Position numbers and translations under genes: made by a program. DNA of 64,000 bases from Solea solea (Eukaryota > Chordata > Actinopteri > Pleuronectiformes > Soleidae), in the NCBI RefSeq assembly GCF_958295425.1, contig NC_081144.1:27342827-27406826 (forward strand). Reading direction: 5' to 3'. Below, in pieces: positions 1-12,780 of the stretch; the first letter of the stretch is position 1, and the number at the start of each line of letters is the position of its first letter. The notes beneath the pieces were generated by a model, which did no database searches, was not told the DNA's origin, and worked only from the letters and a program-made list of their open reading frames with translations.

Positions 1-323
1 CTGTATTTTCTTTATTTGAACATAGAAACATTGTCTCCTGCTGTATACCTGTGGGCCTTTTACTTAATCACTCACTCACTCACTGCCTACCTGCTTTTTA
101 CTGTTTGCTCATCACTTCAACCCTTTCACATTAAACTTCCCCCTTTACTCCCCCCTCCCTCCTACCTCTTCCTCTTCTCTCTGACTGCTTACATGTTGTG
201 CCCCTCTCTCTCCTTCCCTCCCTGTGTTTCTCCCTCCCTTCTCAGGGGTGTGTTCCAGGGGTTACAGAGAGGTCATGTGGTCTCCTGATGCCCTTCTCTC
301 TAATGGTTTCTTAATGAGAGAGG

Positions 324-495
<172 letters not shown>

Positions 496-534
496 ACCAT
501 GTGTATGAATGGTGCTATATAAATACACTTGTTT

Positions 535-605
535 TGCCTTTGGGCTGAGATTTGAATTGTGGTAAGATTAGGGTTAGGCATTAGTGTGTGTGTGTGTGTG
601 TTGTG
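535..605 (+). repeat. Dispersed GT-associated repeat, copy 1 (partial)
   Basis: The segment reads gagatttgaattgtgg then a TTAGGG-like gattagggttaggcatta, followed by (GT)n. The same string occurs in the longer copy at 14118-14282, and the adjacent half of that copy occurs at 6095-6175. I cannot name the family. Confidence 0.6.
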
Positions 606-1929
606 GGTGTGGCCTGGTCTATAATGTGCAGGGCTTCTGCTGATTTGATCATAAGTAATTAATGTCAATGGTTCAGCTGCAGTGGGAGAAGAGTAGATGA
701 GCACAGTCTCTCATTGTGGTTTCTTCTTTCACACACTATGAAGACTAGTCATCCTTCCTCTCATACTCGACAGCCACTTGTGATATGCCTGCTGTTTTTG
801 AATTCCAAAAACACATGTTATTTTTAGTCTTATAGCTCCCTGTATACAGTATTTTCAGTCATCTTCAGATAAAAACAGCTTCGACAGAGTTTAGTGTAGA
901 AGTCACTGGTAACAGCTGTTTGTTCTACTATTTCATTTCAAATATGACTACTATGAAAAAAAGTATTATACACCAGGTTTAACAAGCAATTGTTTGGTCA
1001 TGTGACGAACAGTAGTGAATAGTGAGTACTGTTTCTATTCTGACAGATCACAAATCCATATTTAAATGTTGAGTTTTAAAACACATTAATCACAGAATAT
1101 TGTTATGCAGTGACGTCTAGGACTGTTTAACGCACGTCTGTCGTGCTGTTTGGGTTTCCCCTTCATGTTTTGCATCTATAGATAAGATCAGGAGGAAGTA
1201 GGTCACTTCTCACCCTCTTATAGGGCAAGAGACTGTCAGTCATGTGGAGTGAAAGAATCACTGTTGTTACTTCATGGCTCAAATAGTTGGAGGTAAGTGC
1301 AGGAGCCGTGTCTGTGTCTCATAACCCCTGACATTCCTGACCCTGGTTTGGGATCCACTGATCTACATTACAAAGACTTCACTTGCCCAGCTTTGGTTTC
1401 CTCTGTTTAAGCCTCTGCTGCGCTCTCTTGTATTGAGCCACACATCTGTGCAGAGCAAACTCAGTGACTCCTTCCTTCACTCTTTTCCGATTTTCCATCT
1501 CGCTCTAGTATCTGCCTCATCCTTGCGTTTCCTCTCCACGGCACTGTACTCCTCCCATGCTGAGGCCAGAGCTCTCTCTCCATTGTTGGAGGCAGGTTGC
1601 CAAGGATACGAGCACAGAGAGACACAGTCTTAATGTTATAAGATGAGTGCAGACGGGGATTGCAGCCTCACTGGTCGCAGGGCAGCCCCACAGCAGCAGT
1701 AATGCTGTTCCAGGAGGGAAGTGTTACTGGGACTGTAGTGTGTGACAGTCGTGTGCATCTTCATGACTTCATGTATTTGTCCCAGGCTGCCGCTGGCTGC
1801 ACGTGAGCTCGGAAGTTTTCATTTTCTACAGCTTCATCGTCCACATGAGGGTCGTGGGGAAGTGTGAGCCAGTCACAGCTGGCATAGAGCTGAAGAAGCT
1901 GCTGTGGTTTATGCTCAGACCTGGAGGCT

Positions 1930-1975
1930 GTTATAGGTGTTATAGGTGTTATAGGTGTTATAGGTGTTATAGGTG
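1930..1975. repeat. 9-bp tandem repeat (GTTATAGGT), about 5 copies
   Basis: Five near-perfect copies of GTTATAGGT. The unit is a multiple of three, so it reads as repeated Cys-Tyr-Arg in one frame, with no sign of a gene. Confidence 0.95.
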
Positions 1976-2110
1976 CGTGTTTGTCAGGGAAAACAAAAGG
2001 TCACTCGTTGCTTAAAATGTTTATTTGTTTCAAATAAACATTTTTAAATTAAGGAATTTAGAAGACAGTTTTGTTGTTAAAATGTTACCAAATTGAATTC
2101 ATCAATACTC

Positions 2111-2280
2111 ACACAGTGGAGTAGTGGTTAGTACTGTTGCCTCACAGCAAGAAAGTTGCTGGTTTGAATCCAAGGGCTTCTCTCGCGATCAGAAACATGC
2201 AGACGTTAACTGGACTAAGATGACTGTGTGTGTGTGTGTGTGAGTGGGTCCTGTGATGAACTGGTGACCTGTCCCCCATG
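2111..2280 (+). mobile_element. tRNA-derived SINE fragment (DANA-like)
   Basis: The start has a pol III A-box-like gtagtggttagtactgt, then gcctcacagcaagaa, then a B-box-like ctggtttgaatcc. This order is typical of the DANA group of fish SINEs. The middle is shortened, and the usual tail motif (gatgaactggtgacctgtcc) follows a GT run. It is cut at 2281 by the start of the next element. The group name comes from memory of the family. Confidence 0.7.
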
Positions 2281-3320
2281 CAGGGCTGGGTATCAATCAA
2301 AAATGTTCCATACCGATACCTTCATTTCGATACCGGTTCCTGATCGATACTTTTTTCGATACCAGCTTTAAAATATCATTTCTAAAAAAGAAAATGACAC
2401 ATTATGGAAAAAATCCATCCGTAGTTTTGATTTTTCAGTTTTGGCATTTTTACACTCAAATTAACCATAAAATATTTTCAGTGCAAAAAGAACAATTGCA
2501 AACAAGTGACAAGTCATTTTCACTAAAGATCTCACAGAAACTTACAGAGGTAAAATCAATGTCGACATTAGAACACAAAACATAACAATAACATGGTTTT
2601 ATTATTATTATTATTATTATTACTCATAATCTAGGTTTAACTGGTCAACAATAGCAATAACAATAGTTTACTCACGTCCACTGTAGAAACTTTAACATAA
2701 AGTTGTGAGTGTGGCACAGATTCACACTGACTGGCCTCGTCCTCCTCCTCACATCAGGGTCAGAGGTCACTGTGAGGACAAGATAAACATAACAGTGAGC
2801 TGTATCACCATAACATCAAACTACACAGTAATATGGTAAGTTAGCGTCACATGGATCTCACGCTGCAGTAAACAAACATACAACACGTAAACGTACCTGT
2901 TGAAGTCCTGTGTCCTGGTCATGGATGAAGGTTTTGAACCAGGCTGTTGTGGCTGTGTCACATGAGAGCAGGTGGACGTCTGCACTCACACACGCGCTCT
3001 TCTCACGTTCACAGACTGAGCAGCTTCCTGCTCTGAGGTCGATGCCGTGCGTGTTCAGGTGCTGTGAGATATCTAGTTAACACAATGCTATGTTAGCGTT
3101 ACTTTAGTGGATATGGAGCCACACTTTGGACCTCGTGGCACATTTAGCCCCTTCATCACAACACACTTACGTGTAGTTAACATGAACGCGGTCTGTGGGC
3201 GTGACAGCACGTGTAACGTTATTATCACATCCTGATCACGTGATTAACTCTGAAGGCATGTTTGGATATAGCATTTCAGTCAGTGCCACAAAAGAACCAA
3301 AGTTCAGTACCCAGCCATGA
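2281..3320. mobile_element. Non-autonomous hAT-like element
   Basis: The left end CAGGGCTGGGTATC is inverted at the right end (GTACCCAGCCATG, 3308-3320). The 8 bases before it (CCCCCATG) and after it (CCCTCATG) differ at one position, as for an old hAT target duplication. The sub-terminal DNA is rich in GATACC/GGTATC. No transposase frame is visible in about 1 kb. It sits at the broken end of the SINE, which suggests insertion into it. Confidence 0.55.
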
Positions 3321-3355
3321 CCCTCATGACCCTCATGACCCTCATGACCCTCATG
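3320..3355. repeat. 9-bp tandem repeat (ACCCTCATG), 4 copies
   Basis: Four perfect copies immediately right of the hAT-like element. The unit contains the presumed right target-site copy CCCTCATG. Confidence 0.95.
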
Positions 3356-3539
3356 TGCAGGGTCAACAGGTCAACATCACACAACGACTGATTGATTGAT
3401 TTCATTCAAATCAAACTTATACAGTTAAATTGTTTGGTGACGTGTTTGAAGGAGCAGTAAAATCTTCTGTCGTTGCCTCTGAGCCTTTGAGCAGGTCATC
3501 GTGCATGAACCCACAGCTCTGTACAGCATCCCCACCCAC

Positions 3540-3645
3540 AGTCATTGTCAGTTTCCTCCTCCACTTTCCATTATCCCTCCTTCAAGCCTCTCTCCCTCTC
3601 TTCCTCCTCACCCCTTCATATTCTGGAGTCAGCTGGTCAGTTTCT

Positions 3646-3688
<43 letters not shown>

Positions 3689-3793
3689 CCTCTCTCTCTC
3701 TCTCTCTCCATCTCTTTGCTTTCAGCACAAAGCCCTGCGTGTCTGCCTTCCTTCCCCACCCAGCATTCTTTCCCCATGCAGACCTCTCCCCCG

Positions 3794-3831
<38 letters not shown>

Positions 3832-4255
3832 CGACTTCCCTCCCACCCGCCAACTTGCTCAGCCTCACCCTACCTTTCATTCGCCCACTCTTTATCTCAC
3901 ACACTTACTCCTCTCGCTCTCTCTCCCCCTCCACTCTCCTGTCTCCCCAGCTTTTACACTCCCTGCACTCTCTCTTCTTCTTGCTCTTCCCCCTCAGTTG
4001 CTCTGGCTTTTCTCTCTGATACATCTTCATTTATTCCTCCCTCTATCTCTCTCTCTATCTCTCTCTTTCCCTGCTGACCCTATTATTTTTATATTCACTT
4101 TCCATCTACCAGAACCTCCCCCCTCTCTCTCCCTCCACCTCCCACTCCTCACAGTCCCTCTAAGCTGCATTAACTCCCCAGATTACCTTGAGCCCTTCAA
4201 TCCTCCATCCCTCATGCACTCCCCCTTTTCCTCCCTCCCTCCCTTCACTCATTAA
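3540..4255. repeat. Pyrimidine-rich low-complexity tract
   Basis: The + strand is dominated by C and T, with dense (CT)n at 3650-3710 and 3795-3830. All three + frames stay open for 170-236 codons of Ser, Leu and Pro because CT-rich DNA lacks stop codons. No domain or splice pattern supports a gene. Confidence 0.9.
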
Positions 4256-5223
4256 CTTGCTTGCTCCTGGTACATCCGTGTTGTGGCGGCTAATATTGAA
4301 AATGACTTTTGTCCAGAGATGAAACAATGACTTCATTATTGATCAGTGACATTTTTCTATTTTGAAAGAATTAAAACAACAATTTTCAGCTTCTTGAAAT
4401 GTGAATATTTTCACATGTTTTTTTTGCTCCATGTTACAGAAGAAACTTTGGTTTGTGGACAAACGATGACATGTTACATGTTACAGTCATCACTATTGTA
4501 ACTGTACAGTCCCTCAGTCATGTCAACACACACACAGATCACACACATGACATGAGCGAGCTGGTCACAGGAAGTCTGCTGTGTCTGGTGTGGAGCGTCT
4601 GCTTGGTGACATGAGGAAACTGACAGTCAAACCAAAGAGCGCAGGTTACAACTTGGATTGATAAGATCTCGTCCACTGATGATGTCACAATAAAACGTTC
4701 AACAGCGACAGACAAAGTTTAAAATATGATACTTCATCATCCTTTGTCCGGAAAATGTTGACATGACAAACACAGTGGGAGACGTTCACAGCATCAGGGA
4801 CGAGTGCTGTATCAGGCACACGATACAGAACTGTGAATGCTTTAAGAAGTGTAATAAGCAGCGATCTGATCATCACGCTGAGGTACTGTTGGTTTTAGGT
4901 GATGGTTGAAATACAGCACGAGCTCTGCTTCGTCTAAATGTTGTTTTCATTGTCTCTGTATATGTGGGTGTATGGAGATAAGAAGAAGAAGAAGATGGAG
5001 CTGTCTGACTGTAGTCTCACACACTCACTTGCTCACCCCAACCAACACTTTACTCACCCACCCCCTCCCTCCCTCCCTCCCACAGCCTCTGTAACCTTCC
5101 CCCTTCACTCACCCACCCACCCACACTTCATCACCCCACCATGCACCTCTCACCCCACCACTCTGGAAATCGCTGTGCTCTCTTCCTCCCCTCCACCCAC
5201 ACTCTCTCTTCTTCTCTTAAGCC

Positions 5224-5224
<1 letters not shown>

Positions 5225-5260
<36 letters not shown>
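5225..5260. repeat. (CAG)12 trinucleotide repeat
   Basis: Twelve uninterrupted CAG units inside a pyrimidine-rich stretch (5030-5460). It reads as polyglutamine in one + frame, but the flanks are low-complexity Ser/Pro and give no gene support. Confidence 0.97.
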
Positions 5261-6094
5261 TGTATCTCTCTCCCTCTCTCTCCCTCCCGCTCTCCCTCTC
5301 TCTCTCTCTCTTGCCTGTCCTTTACCACTCTCTTCCCTCTGTCCGTCCCTCCCTCCTCTAAAGCCTTCAGGCTCTGGTTGATTTATGCTTGCCCTCCCTA
5401 TCCACACACCCCAGCACCACCACCCACTCTCCCCTATCTCTCCTGGAGGCTGTGGCCCGGCTAGTCCCTAAAAACAACAGAGAGAGAGAAAGAGCAAGTA
5501 AGGGAGAGGAAGATAGGCACTCACAGAGAGAGAGAGAATAGGAACCTATTTTACTTTCCATCCTCCCTCCTTTTTAACCCAGCATTTTTTTCATTCCCCT
5601 CTCCCACACTGCTTTTTAAATTGCCTCTGAATTCTTGAGCTGTTTTAGTGCCTCACTCCCCCTTCTCTGCTGAAATTACTTTTTTACCCTCTCAAACTCT
5701 GGCATGCTGAGGAAGCAACTTCCAGCTCTCCTCCCCTCGTTGTCCACTCAAGGAAAAACATGCACCACAGTCATGAAACACACAGAGCTGCAGGTGAAGC
5801 CGAGCAACGCTTTCTCCGTCACTCAGGCGGGATCATGTCGCTCGTGTCGTCACGTGTGGACAATAGCAGCAGCATCTTATCATGGGGCTAATCTGTCATT
5901 GTCCCTTTTCTGTCCATCAAAGACACTCACTGCAGAGTCTCCTCGTCCTCCCACACTCAGACCCTCACTCACTCGTTGCTTCACCACCTTGGACTTCTGT
6001 CTCTGTTGATATGAAGGTGTGTGTGTGTGTGTGTGTGTGTTCTTGTATTTGTTACCTCTTTAGAAACATATTCTGTCATAACCTCTGACCTCGT

Positions 6095-6175
6095 CAGGAC
6101 CAGTAGTCTTCATGGAGACCAAATCCTAGTCCTAATGAGGCAGAACCCTGTTTCTGAGTGAATGAATGAAGTCAA
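6095..6175 (+). repeat. Dispersed GT-associated repeat, copy 2 (partial)
   Basis: The run ggaccagtagtcttcatggagaccaaatcctagtcctaatgaggcaga matches 14122-14168 with a few substitutions. (GT)n lies close by on both sides. Confidence 0.7.
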
Positions 6176-6820
6176 TGCTGTGTGTGTGTGCGTGTGTGTG
6201 TAAACTCTGATTAATTAGCATATATTTATTCAAACTGAATTAAACATGCTCTACGACATCATGTTAACATAACCTGTAAAGTTTTAGAATATATATCAGG
6301 TACTTTGTTGCCATTTTAAAATGCACAGATACTACACCAGTATTTAAGATCTTTGAAACTCTTAAAACAAAGCATTTCATCCACATCATCCTGAGTGTTT
6401 TTTTTATTTCCAATGAAAATAATAATAATAACTGTAGAATAATAATAATAATAATACAGTTGTGTGCATGTGTCTTTATTTATCAAGAAGCATGTTAGTA
6501 GCTGAGCCTCAGTGTCATAGATGAGTATCTGTGATGACTTGCCCTGCTTTTAAAGGCCTGGATAATCATCATATTTATTATTCTGTATTTGAATCAATAA
6601 AGTTAAACCTCTATCACATTTTATGGTGGAGGAGTTCAAGACACACACACGTGATGCACAAACAAACACACGGACACACTCTCCTTCTGCACAATCAGAA
6701 CAGAGGATCAAAGGTCAAACTGGGTCAACTGACCCGTCCCTCCCTTTTCAGACGCTCTCTCTCTCTCCTCCTCTGTACTGCGTCAGAGCTGCTGTCTAAT
6801 AACACGACTCCCCCTGTGAA

Positions 6821-6832
6821 GCACACACGCAC

Positions 6833-6871
<39 letters not shown>

Positions 6872-6930
6872 CACACACACACACACACAGACACATGCAC
6901 ACACACACACACACGCACATATACACACAT
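6821..6930. repeat. (CA)n microsatellite with CG interruptions
   Basis: About 110 bases of CA with scattered CG and TA steps. Another 20-base CA run lies at 7015-7037. Confidence 0.97.
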
Positions 6931-7782
6931 ATAAAGATGTATCTCCTCCCCATTAGCTGGAAGTCTCTCAGTGGCGGATGAATGCAGTATCCGTCACATT
7001 CACAGTATAGTTCAACACACACACACACACACACACGCACACTTCTTTTATTTCAAGGTAAGTCTTATTCCACACTTGCTTTTCCCACTCAAACCCCCAC
7101 ATATATTTCAGGCAGCATTACACACACGCACAAATTCACACATGAACAAAGAGAACCACCATTTCCACATATTTGTCTCTCCTTTTAAAAGGGGGGGTTG
7201 ATTTAGCATAAATGTTGAAGCCAAGGGTGCCCAGCTACCATGGCAACCAAATTAAACGGAGGATCTCTTCAGAAAGCAGAAATCTGAATTATTCGGACTC
7301 TTTTATGAAGGGGAAAAATTCAAATTCCCTCCACTGTACAAAGACCACTGCACTGTAAAGGCGGTGATCAGCACATGTGCACAAAGGAATGATGCAACAG
7401 TACAACCAAGACACACACACACACACACACAAGCCTGTCCGAGGTCAGCTGACACTAACTTATTATAATATCTCACTCTCAATGTGGGCAGAATGTTTAG
7501 AAAGCAGGATCTGAGCGAGCATCATGTGAAACTACAGTATAAACTTTTTCTGTTTCCTGTAACAACATCACATTTCCATGAGTGACATGAGACGTTGTTA
7601 CTGTATGACTGTGAGGGGGCGGGACATGTTCCATCTGCACATGCACGTGTACAGGGGATGCTGCGAGAAGGGGTCAGAGGTCATTTGCTCGTCCAATGAA
7701 CAGATGAGTGAATGGAGATGGGGGTCAGAGGTCTCTCTCTCTGTCTCTCCTTCACTTCCCCTCCTTCCATTTGTCTGCCTCT

Positions 7783-7783
<1 letters not shown>

Positions 7784-7827
<44 letters not shown>
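7784..7827. repeat. (GT)n microsatellite
   Basis: About 22 uninterrupted GT units. A second run of about 12 units lies at 7978-7999, just left of the CT satellite. Confidence 0.97.
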
Positions 7828-7828
<1 letters not shown>

Positions 7829-8054
7829 GTTGGCCTACAGCAGATCTATGGTATTGATTGACTCCTGTGGCTGCTGCGCTGCCCACTGAAGGAGGGGGCA
7901 GAGCTCTAATGAATTCCTGCACCTTATGCCCCTTGCACCAACCCTGACACCCCCTCCTTAATTAACTTTGTTTGTTTGTGTGTGTGTGTGTGTGTGTGTA
8001 TCTTCCTCCACAGCTCAACACCCCCGCTTTTACACTCCCCTGCCTTTTTGTTTC

Positions 8055-9365
8055 CTTTCTCTCCGTCTGTCTCTCTGTCTGTCTCTCTGTCTCTCTGTCT
8101 GTCTCTTGTTGTCTCTCCCTTTCTGTCGCTCTCTCTCTGTCGCTCTCTCTCTGTTGCTCTCTCGCCCTCTCTCTTTCTCTCTCTGTCGCACTCTCTCTCT
8201 GTCGCTCTCTCTCACTGTTGCTCTCTCTCGCTCTCTGTCGCTCTCTCTCTGTTGCTCTCTCGCACCTCGCTCGCTCGCTGTCGCGCTCTCTCTCTCTGTC
8301 GTGCTCTCTCTCTGTCACTCTCTCTCACTGTTGCTCTCTCTCGCTCTCTGTCGCTCTCTCTCTGTTGCTCTCTCGCACCTCGCTCGCTCGCTGTCGCGCT
8401 CTCTCTCTCTGTCGCGCTCTCTCTCTCTCTCTGTCGCACTCTCTCTCTCTCACGCTCTCTCACTGTTGCTCTCTCTCACTCTCTGTCGCTCTCTCTTTGT
8501 TGCTCTCTCGCACCTCGCTCGCTCTCTATCGCGCTCTCTCTCTATCGCGCTCTCTCTCTGTCGTGCTCTCTCTCTGTCGCGCTCTCTCTCTGTTGCTCTC
8601 TGTCGCTCGCTCACTCTCTCTCTCTGTCGCTCTCTCTCACTATTGCTCTCTGTCGCTCTCTCTCACTATTGCTCTCTGTCGCTCTCTCTCTGTTGCTCTC
8701 TCTCTGTTGCTCTCTGTTGCACTCTCTCTGTCGCGCTCTCTCTCACTGTTGCTCTCTGACGCCCTGTCGCTCGCTCGCTCTCTCTCTGTCGCGCTCTCTC
8801 TCACTGTTGCTCTCTGACGCTCTGTCGCTCGCTCTCTCTCTCTCACTGTTGCTCTCTGTCGCTCTCTCTCGCTCTCTGTCGCTCTCTCTCTGTTGCTCTC
8901 TCGCACCTCGCTCTCTCTCTGTCGCGCTCTCTCTCACTGTTGCTCTCTGACGCTCTGTCGCTCGCTCTCTCTCTCTCACTGTTGCTCTCTGTCGCTCTCT
9001 CTCGCTCTCTGTCGCTCTCTCTCTGTTGCTCTCTCGCACCTCGCTCTCTCTCTGTCGCGCTCTCTCTCACTGTTGCTCTCTGACGCTCTGTCGCTCGCTC
9101 GCTCGCTCTCTCTCTGTCTCTCTCTCTCTGTCGCTCTCTCTCACTGTTGCTCTCTGTCGCTCTCTCTCTCTCTCTGTTGCTCTCTCGCACCTCGCTCGCT
9201 CTCTGTCGCTCTCTCTCTGTCTCGCTCTCTCTCATCCTCGCTCTCTCTCTCTGTCGCTCTCTCTCTCTCTCTCGCTCTCTCTGTCTCTCTCTCACCCTCT
9301 CTGTCTCTCTCTCACCCTCTCTGTCTCTCTCTCGCCCTCTCTGTCTCTCTCTCTCGCCGTCTCTG
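8055..9365. repeat. CT/GTCG satellite with higher-order structure
   Basis: About 1.3 kb is made of CTCTCT, GTCGCTCTCT, TGTTGCTCTC and CTCGCACCTCG blocks. Higher-order repeats are visible. A block of about 114 bases starts at 8211 and again at 8325. A block of 133 bases containing TCACTGTTGCTCTCTGACGC starts at 8801, 8934 and 9067. Open frames of up to 324 codons on + and Arg/Glu-rich frames on - follow from base composition and are not genes. Confidence 0.95.
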
Positions 9366-9781
9366 TCGCTCTTTTCTCCAACTTAACGTCCTTGTGTTTT
9401 GCGTCCGCTCAGACTTTGGTGGCTGCTACAACTTCATACGTATGCTGGTCTAGATGTAATCTGGGATCCTCCCCACATGTATGTGCGATGTGTATCTGTT
9501 AATCTGATCTCTGATCATTTATGGATACTAAGCATGAAAAATGACTGACAGTGTGTGTGTGTGTGTGTGTGTGACCCAGGCTGCATGCATATTGGTATTC
9601 TAGATGTGGAGGCAAACGACAGTCTCCGTCACCTTGACTCCCCCTGCAGCAGATGAACACTTGACTGTGAGGTGAAATGGACAATAGTGCTATATTTTGT
9701 TTTTTTCCACTCTCTTCTGTCCAGATATTGCCCCATTTCTGACTTCTCTTTGTTTATTCCCCCTCAGCTTAAAAACAATAG

Positions 9782-10130
9782 TTCAGGCTATTTTTAAGTG
9801 TGGTTGTATGAGGCACTGAAGCTGCCTGCACCATCGAAGCAGCATGAAACAGAAGGGCATGTGCTCAGGGGAAACATGGCTGCCAGCTGAAACAGCAGGA
9901 AAACCTGATTTTGCCACTTAACAAATGGCTCACCTAAAATCTGTGCCAGCTTAAGTTTACACTATTTTAAGAAAATAGACATTTTATCTCAGTCATTTCC
10001 AGCTGGAGACTGAAATCCACACCAAAGTCCATCGGGATAATCAGCATCTTTAGCGTGAGGAGACACGGGACCTGCTGGTCTACTGCTGCTTCTCATCACA
10101 CTGGTGTAGCACACAGTTTTCCAATGCGTC
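9782..10130. repeat. Dispersed repeat family R1, copy 1
   Basis: Shared anchors with 58535-58990 and 60452-60790 include gtggttgtatgaggcactg near the start, a gctcacctaa block, and ccacaccaaagtcc near 10017. In places it also shares the ctgctggtctactgctg block with 58761-58788. No coding capacity is visible. Confidence 0.55.
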
Positions 10131-10732
10131 ATAGTACCTCCTCATTGTGGGCGGGGTCGTCATATCACGGCTGTGTGGAAAAAGTACCAGGAACTCTGGA
10201 CCGCTATGGAAAAGAATGATGGAGTCCAGCAGCAGTGGATCAACTTCTCCCGTGATTTTCTCTATGGACTGGTTGCAATCCGGTCACTTATTGACTTGTT
10301 CTCCAGGAGACCGCCCCTGACAGTTTCGGCGTATATAATATTATGACGCCACTATACAAACTTCTATCCATTGTCTCCTGCTTTATCCTCACTGTTGTAA
10401 AATGTGTGTGTGTGTGTGTAGTCATGTTTCTCGTGAGCCCTGATGGTTTGTGAGACCTTCTGATTCTGAGGGCTCCGGGTCGGCAGTCTTGATCTTCTGA
10501 AGTTAGTCCCTGAATGCTCTCCCTGTACGGTGTATGTAAGACACGACGAACCTCAGATAATCACACTGTAACAAAACCTGAACTATCACTTCCAGTGTAA
10601 TTCCAGTTGTCACTGTGTGGACGGAGAAAACTTATATATTAGGATGTCAAGAGGGTTTGTTTTGTTTCCGGAACAATGACATATAATTATACACGAGGCA
10701 GCTAAGATTTTCTACATTAGTGCTCAGAAGTC

Positions 10733-10768
<36 letters not shown>

Positions 10769-10946
10769 TTTTAGGTGTAACCAAGCCATTCTGTCAACGT
10801 CTCTGAAGCCAGAGATGTGTGCGCTGTGTATTTTTGTCTAAGTCTGTGATCGGCACAGGGAGTGCAAGCAAACTGTCATCAGTTAAATGTCAATTAGGAG
10901 GCAAAGAAAGTGTGTTTGTGTGTCTGTATTTGCCTCTCTCTCTCCT

Positions 10947-10984
<38 letters not shown>

Positions 10985-11619
10985 GTCGGCTCTGTGGTCT
11001 GACACTCTTGTAGATCTACAGTGGAATTTTCAGCGACATGTCTCCCGCTGACAGCTTTTCCACACACTCTTCTTTCAATGTCTGTGACGGCTGAACACAC
11101 ACACACACGCGCACACACACACACACACACACGCACACACACGCACACACACACAAACACACTCTCTCTGTTCTTCTCTTTATGATCTCTGTGTGTTTTT
11201 GTTGACTGCCGATGACGAGCTGCGTTAAGGAGTTGAATCAGCGCAGCGCTGTGTTGGTCGTCACTCCACTGAAAACACTGGGTGTGAGCGATGACACGGC
11301 TCAGAGACTTGGTTACATACTGCATGATGGGATGGATTTTATTTTTCCCTCTGTTATTACTGTCAGTTGAAACGGTTAAAGCGACACTGTCCTCTTTTTT
11401 TTGCAGGATGTGCAAATAAGCAGCAGTGAAAGCAAATCTTTCTTATTCAGTTTGTTCTTACTCTTGAACCTTCTGGCTGAGATTGTGAAGTTTGGGTCAC
11501 TTTATTATTAAATGACGACAGTCACTTTTAGTGATAAAAGGACAGAGGGTCACTGGGGTTGTGTGAGGTGCTTTTCTAGTCTTGATGACGACTTGATTCA
11601 CCACAGTTTTTACCATTCA

Positions 11620-11755
11620 GCCGTTCACTTTTCAGCTCTGTGCACACAGACCGCATAGCACAGCCGTCAGCAGCAACTTGGTGTCTTGCCCAGGGGCACA
11701 TCGGCATGTAGACTAGCAGAGCTGGGAATTAAACCTACAACCTTTCCCTGTTTCA
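11620..11755 (-). mobile_element. SINE fragment, V-SINE-like, reverse orientation
   Basis: Read on the minus strand there is a B-box-like gtaggtttaattcccagc, then a conserved body containing gtgcccctgggcaagacacc, typical of fish tRNA-derived V-type SINEs. The A-box end and tail are truncated. Confidence 0.65.
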
Positions 11756-12627
11756 AGAAGCAGCCAAGGACATTTCATACACAGAGCAACGTTATTAACA
11801 TCAATAAAACCCATTTATAGGCCAACATTAATAAATAAAACAGCACAGAGTGATAAAAAGAGGCAAAGAAAACAAAAATCTTACACTAAAAATAATGTAT
11901 AGTGCAGAAAAATATAAACTTAAAGGTGTTTTAAAAGTGCTCAATTATAAGCATCTGAGAAAATACATGTTTCAAATCAGGATTTAAAAATATTCACATG
12001 TGGAAACAGTAGGAAAAAAACTTATCAGCCACTGATAACTGGTTTATAATGTATAATGTATAATGTATAATGTATATGTCCATTGCTTTAAAAGTTGCAT
12101 GTTGCAGCTGAATATTACTCACCTCACCGTTCCCTCCCAAGTAAAGTAAAAAAACAACAATTCATACAATCAGGTGATTTTTACAGTGACTCTGAAGATT
12201 CAACACAAGAATGCAAGAGATGTTCCTCCATTACGGTCCAAACCAAGCAGTCCTATTTCCGGTTTTCAAAATAAAGTCAACATACTGACAGGAAATATGT
12301 TAAGATATAGTGGTTCTTCTTGTTTTTGTAATGTTTGTCTTGCAAATGTCTTTGCATATGTTTAATAATATGTTCTGACCTTATTTCTATTGTTCGTCTA
12401 TTTCTACATTGTGATTTCATTAAACATAAGAAGTTGACCCACTTCAAGCAGCACTGCTGCTTTACTACTGTAAACAAAAATACACAACTATGGACTTCCT
12501 GTGGGACTTTAGCATTGGTGTTGAGTCTTCAGGGTCACCTTAGATACAGTATGTCATTAAGTATAATTATTTTATCTTCATTTCTTCCACATTTTTACAC
12601 ACTGGACCTTTAATTGACTGTTAAGCT

Positions 12628-12780
12628 GTGTTTCCACTGAGCGGAACACTTGAGTTCACTATGGTTCTCTAATTTTCAAAATAACCAGCCCTGACTCCCT
12701 CCCCCGGAGTACCAGAGGTACGGTCCAGGTGGGGCTAGATAGGCTCCACCCACGACAGTCAGCTGATTGGGCAAAACTAT
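12628..12780. mobile_element. MITE-like fragment (gtttccactg family)
   Basis: It begins gtgtttccactgagcgg and includes ggagtaccagaggtac, ggtggggctagataggctcc and cagctgattgg. I recognise this order from a common fish MITE. No clean terminal repeat is visible. The related motif ggcggggtcgtcatatcac occurs at 10150-10170. Confidence 0.4.

Noticed and set aside
3430..4255. Ser/Pro/Leu-rich frames of 172-236 codons
   Set aside because: Low-complexity pyrimidine tract with three frames open together.
5141..5464. Polyglutamine-containing frame
   Set aside because: (CAG)12 in a pyrimidine-rich stretch, with no homologous flanks or splice pattern that I can see.
7968..9502. Open frames of 150-324 codons on both strands
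   Set aside because: They are translations of CT/GTCG satellite DNA. All three + frames are open together, with only Ser, Leu, Arg, Ala, Cys and Val, and no splice or domain support.
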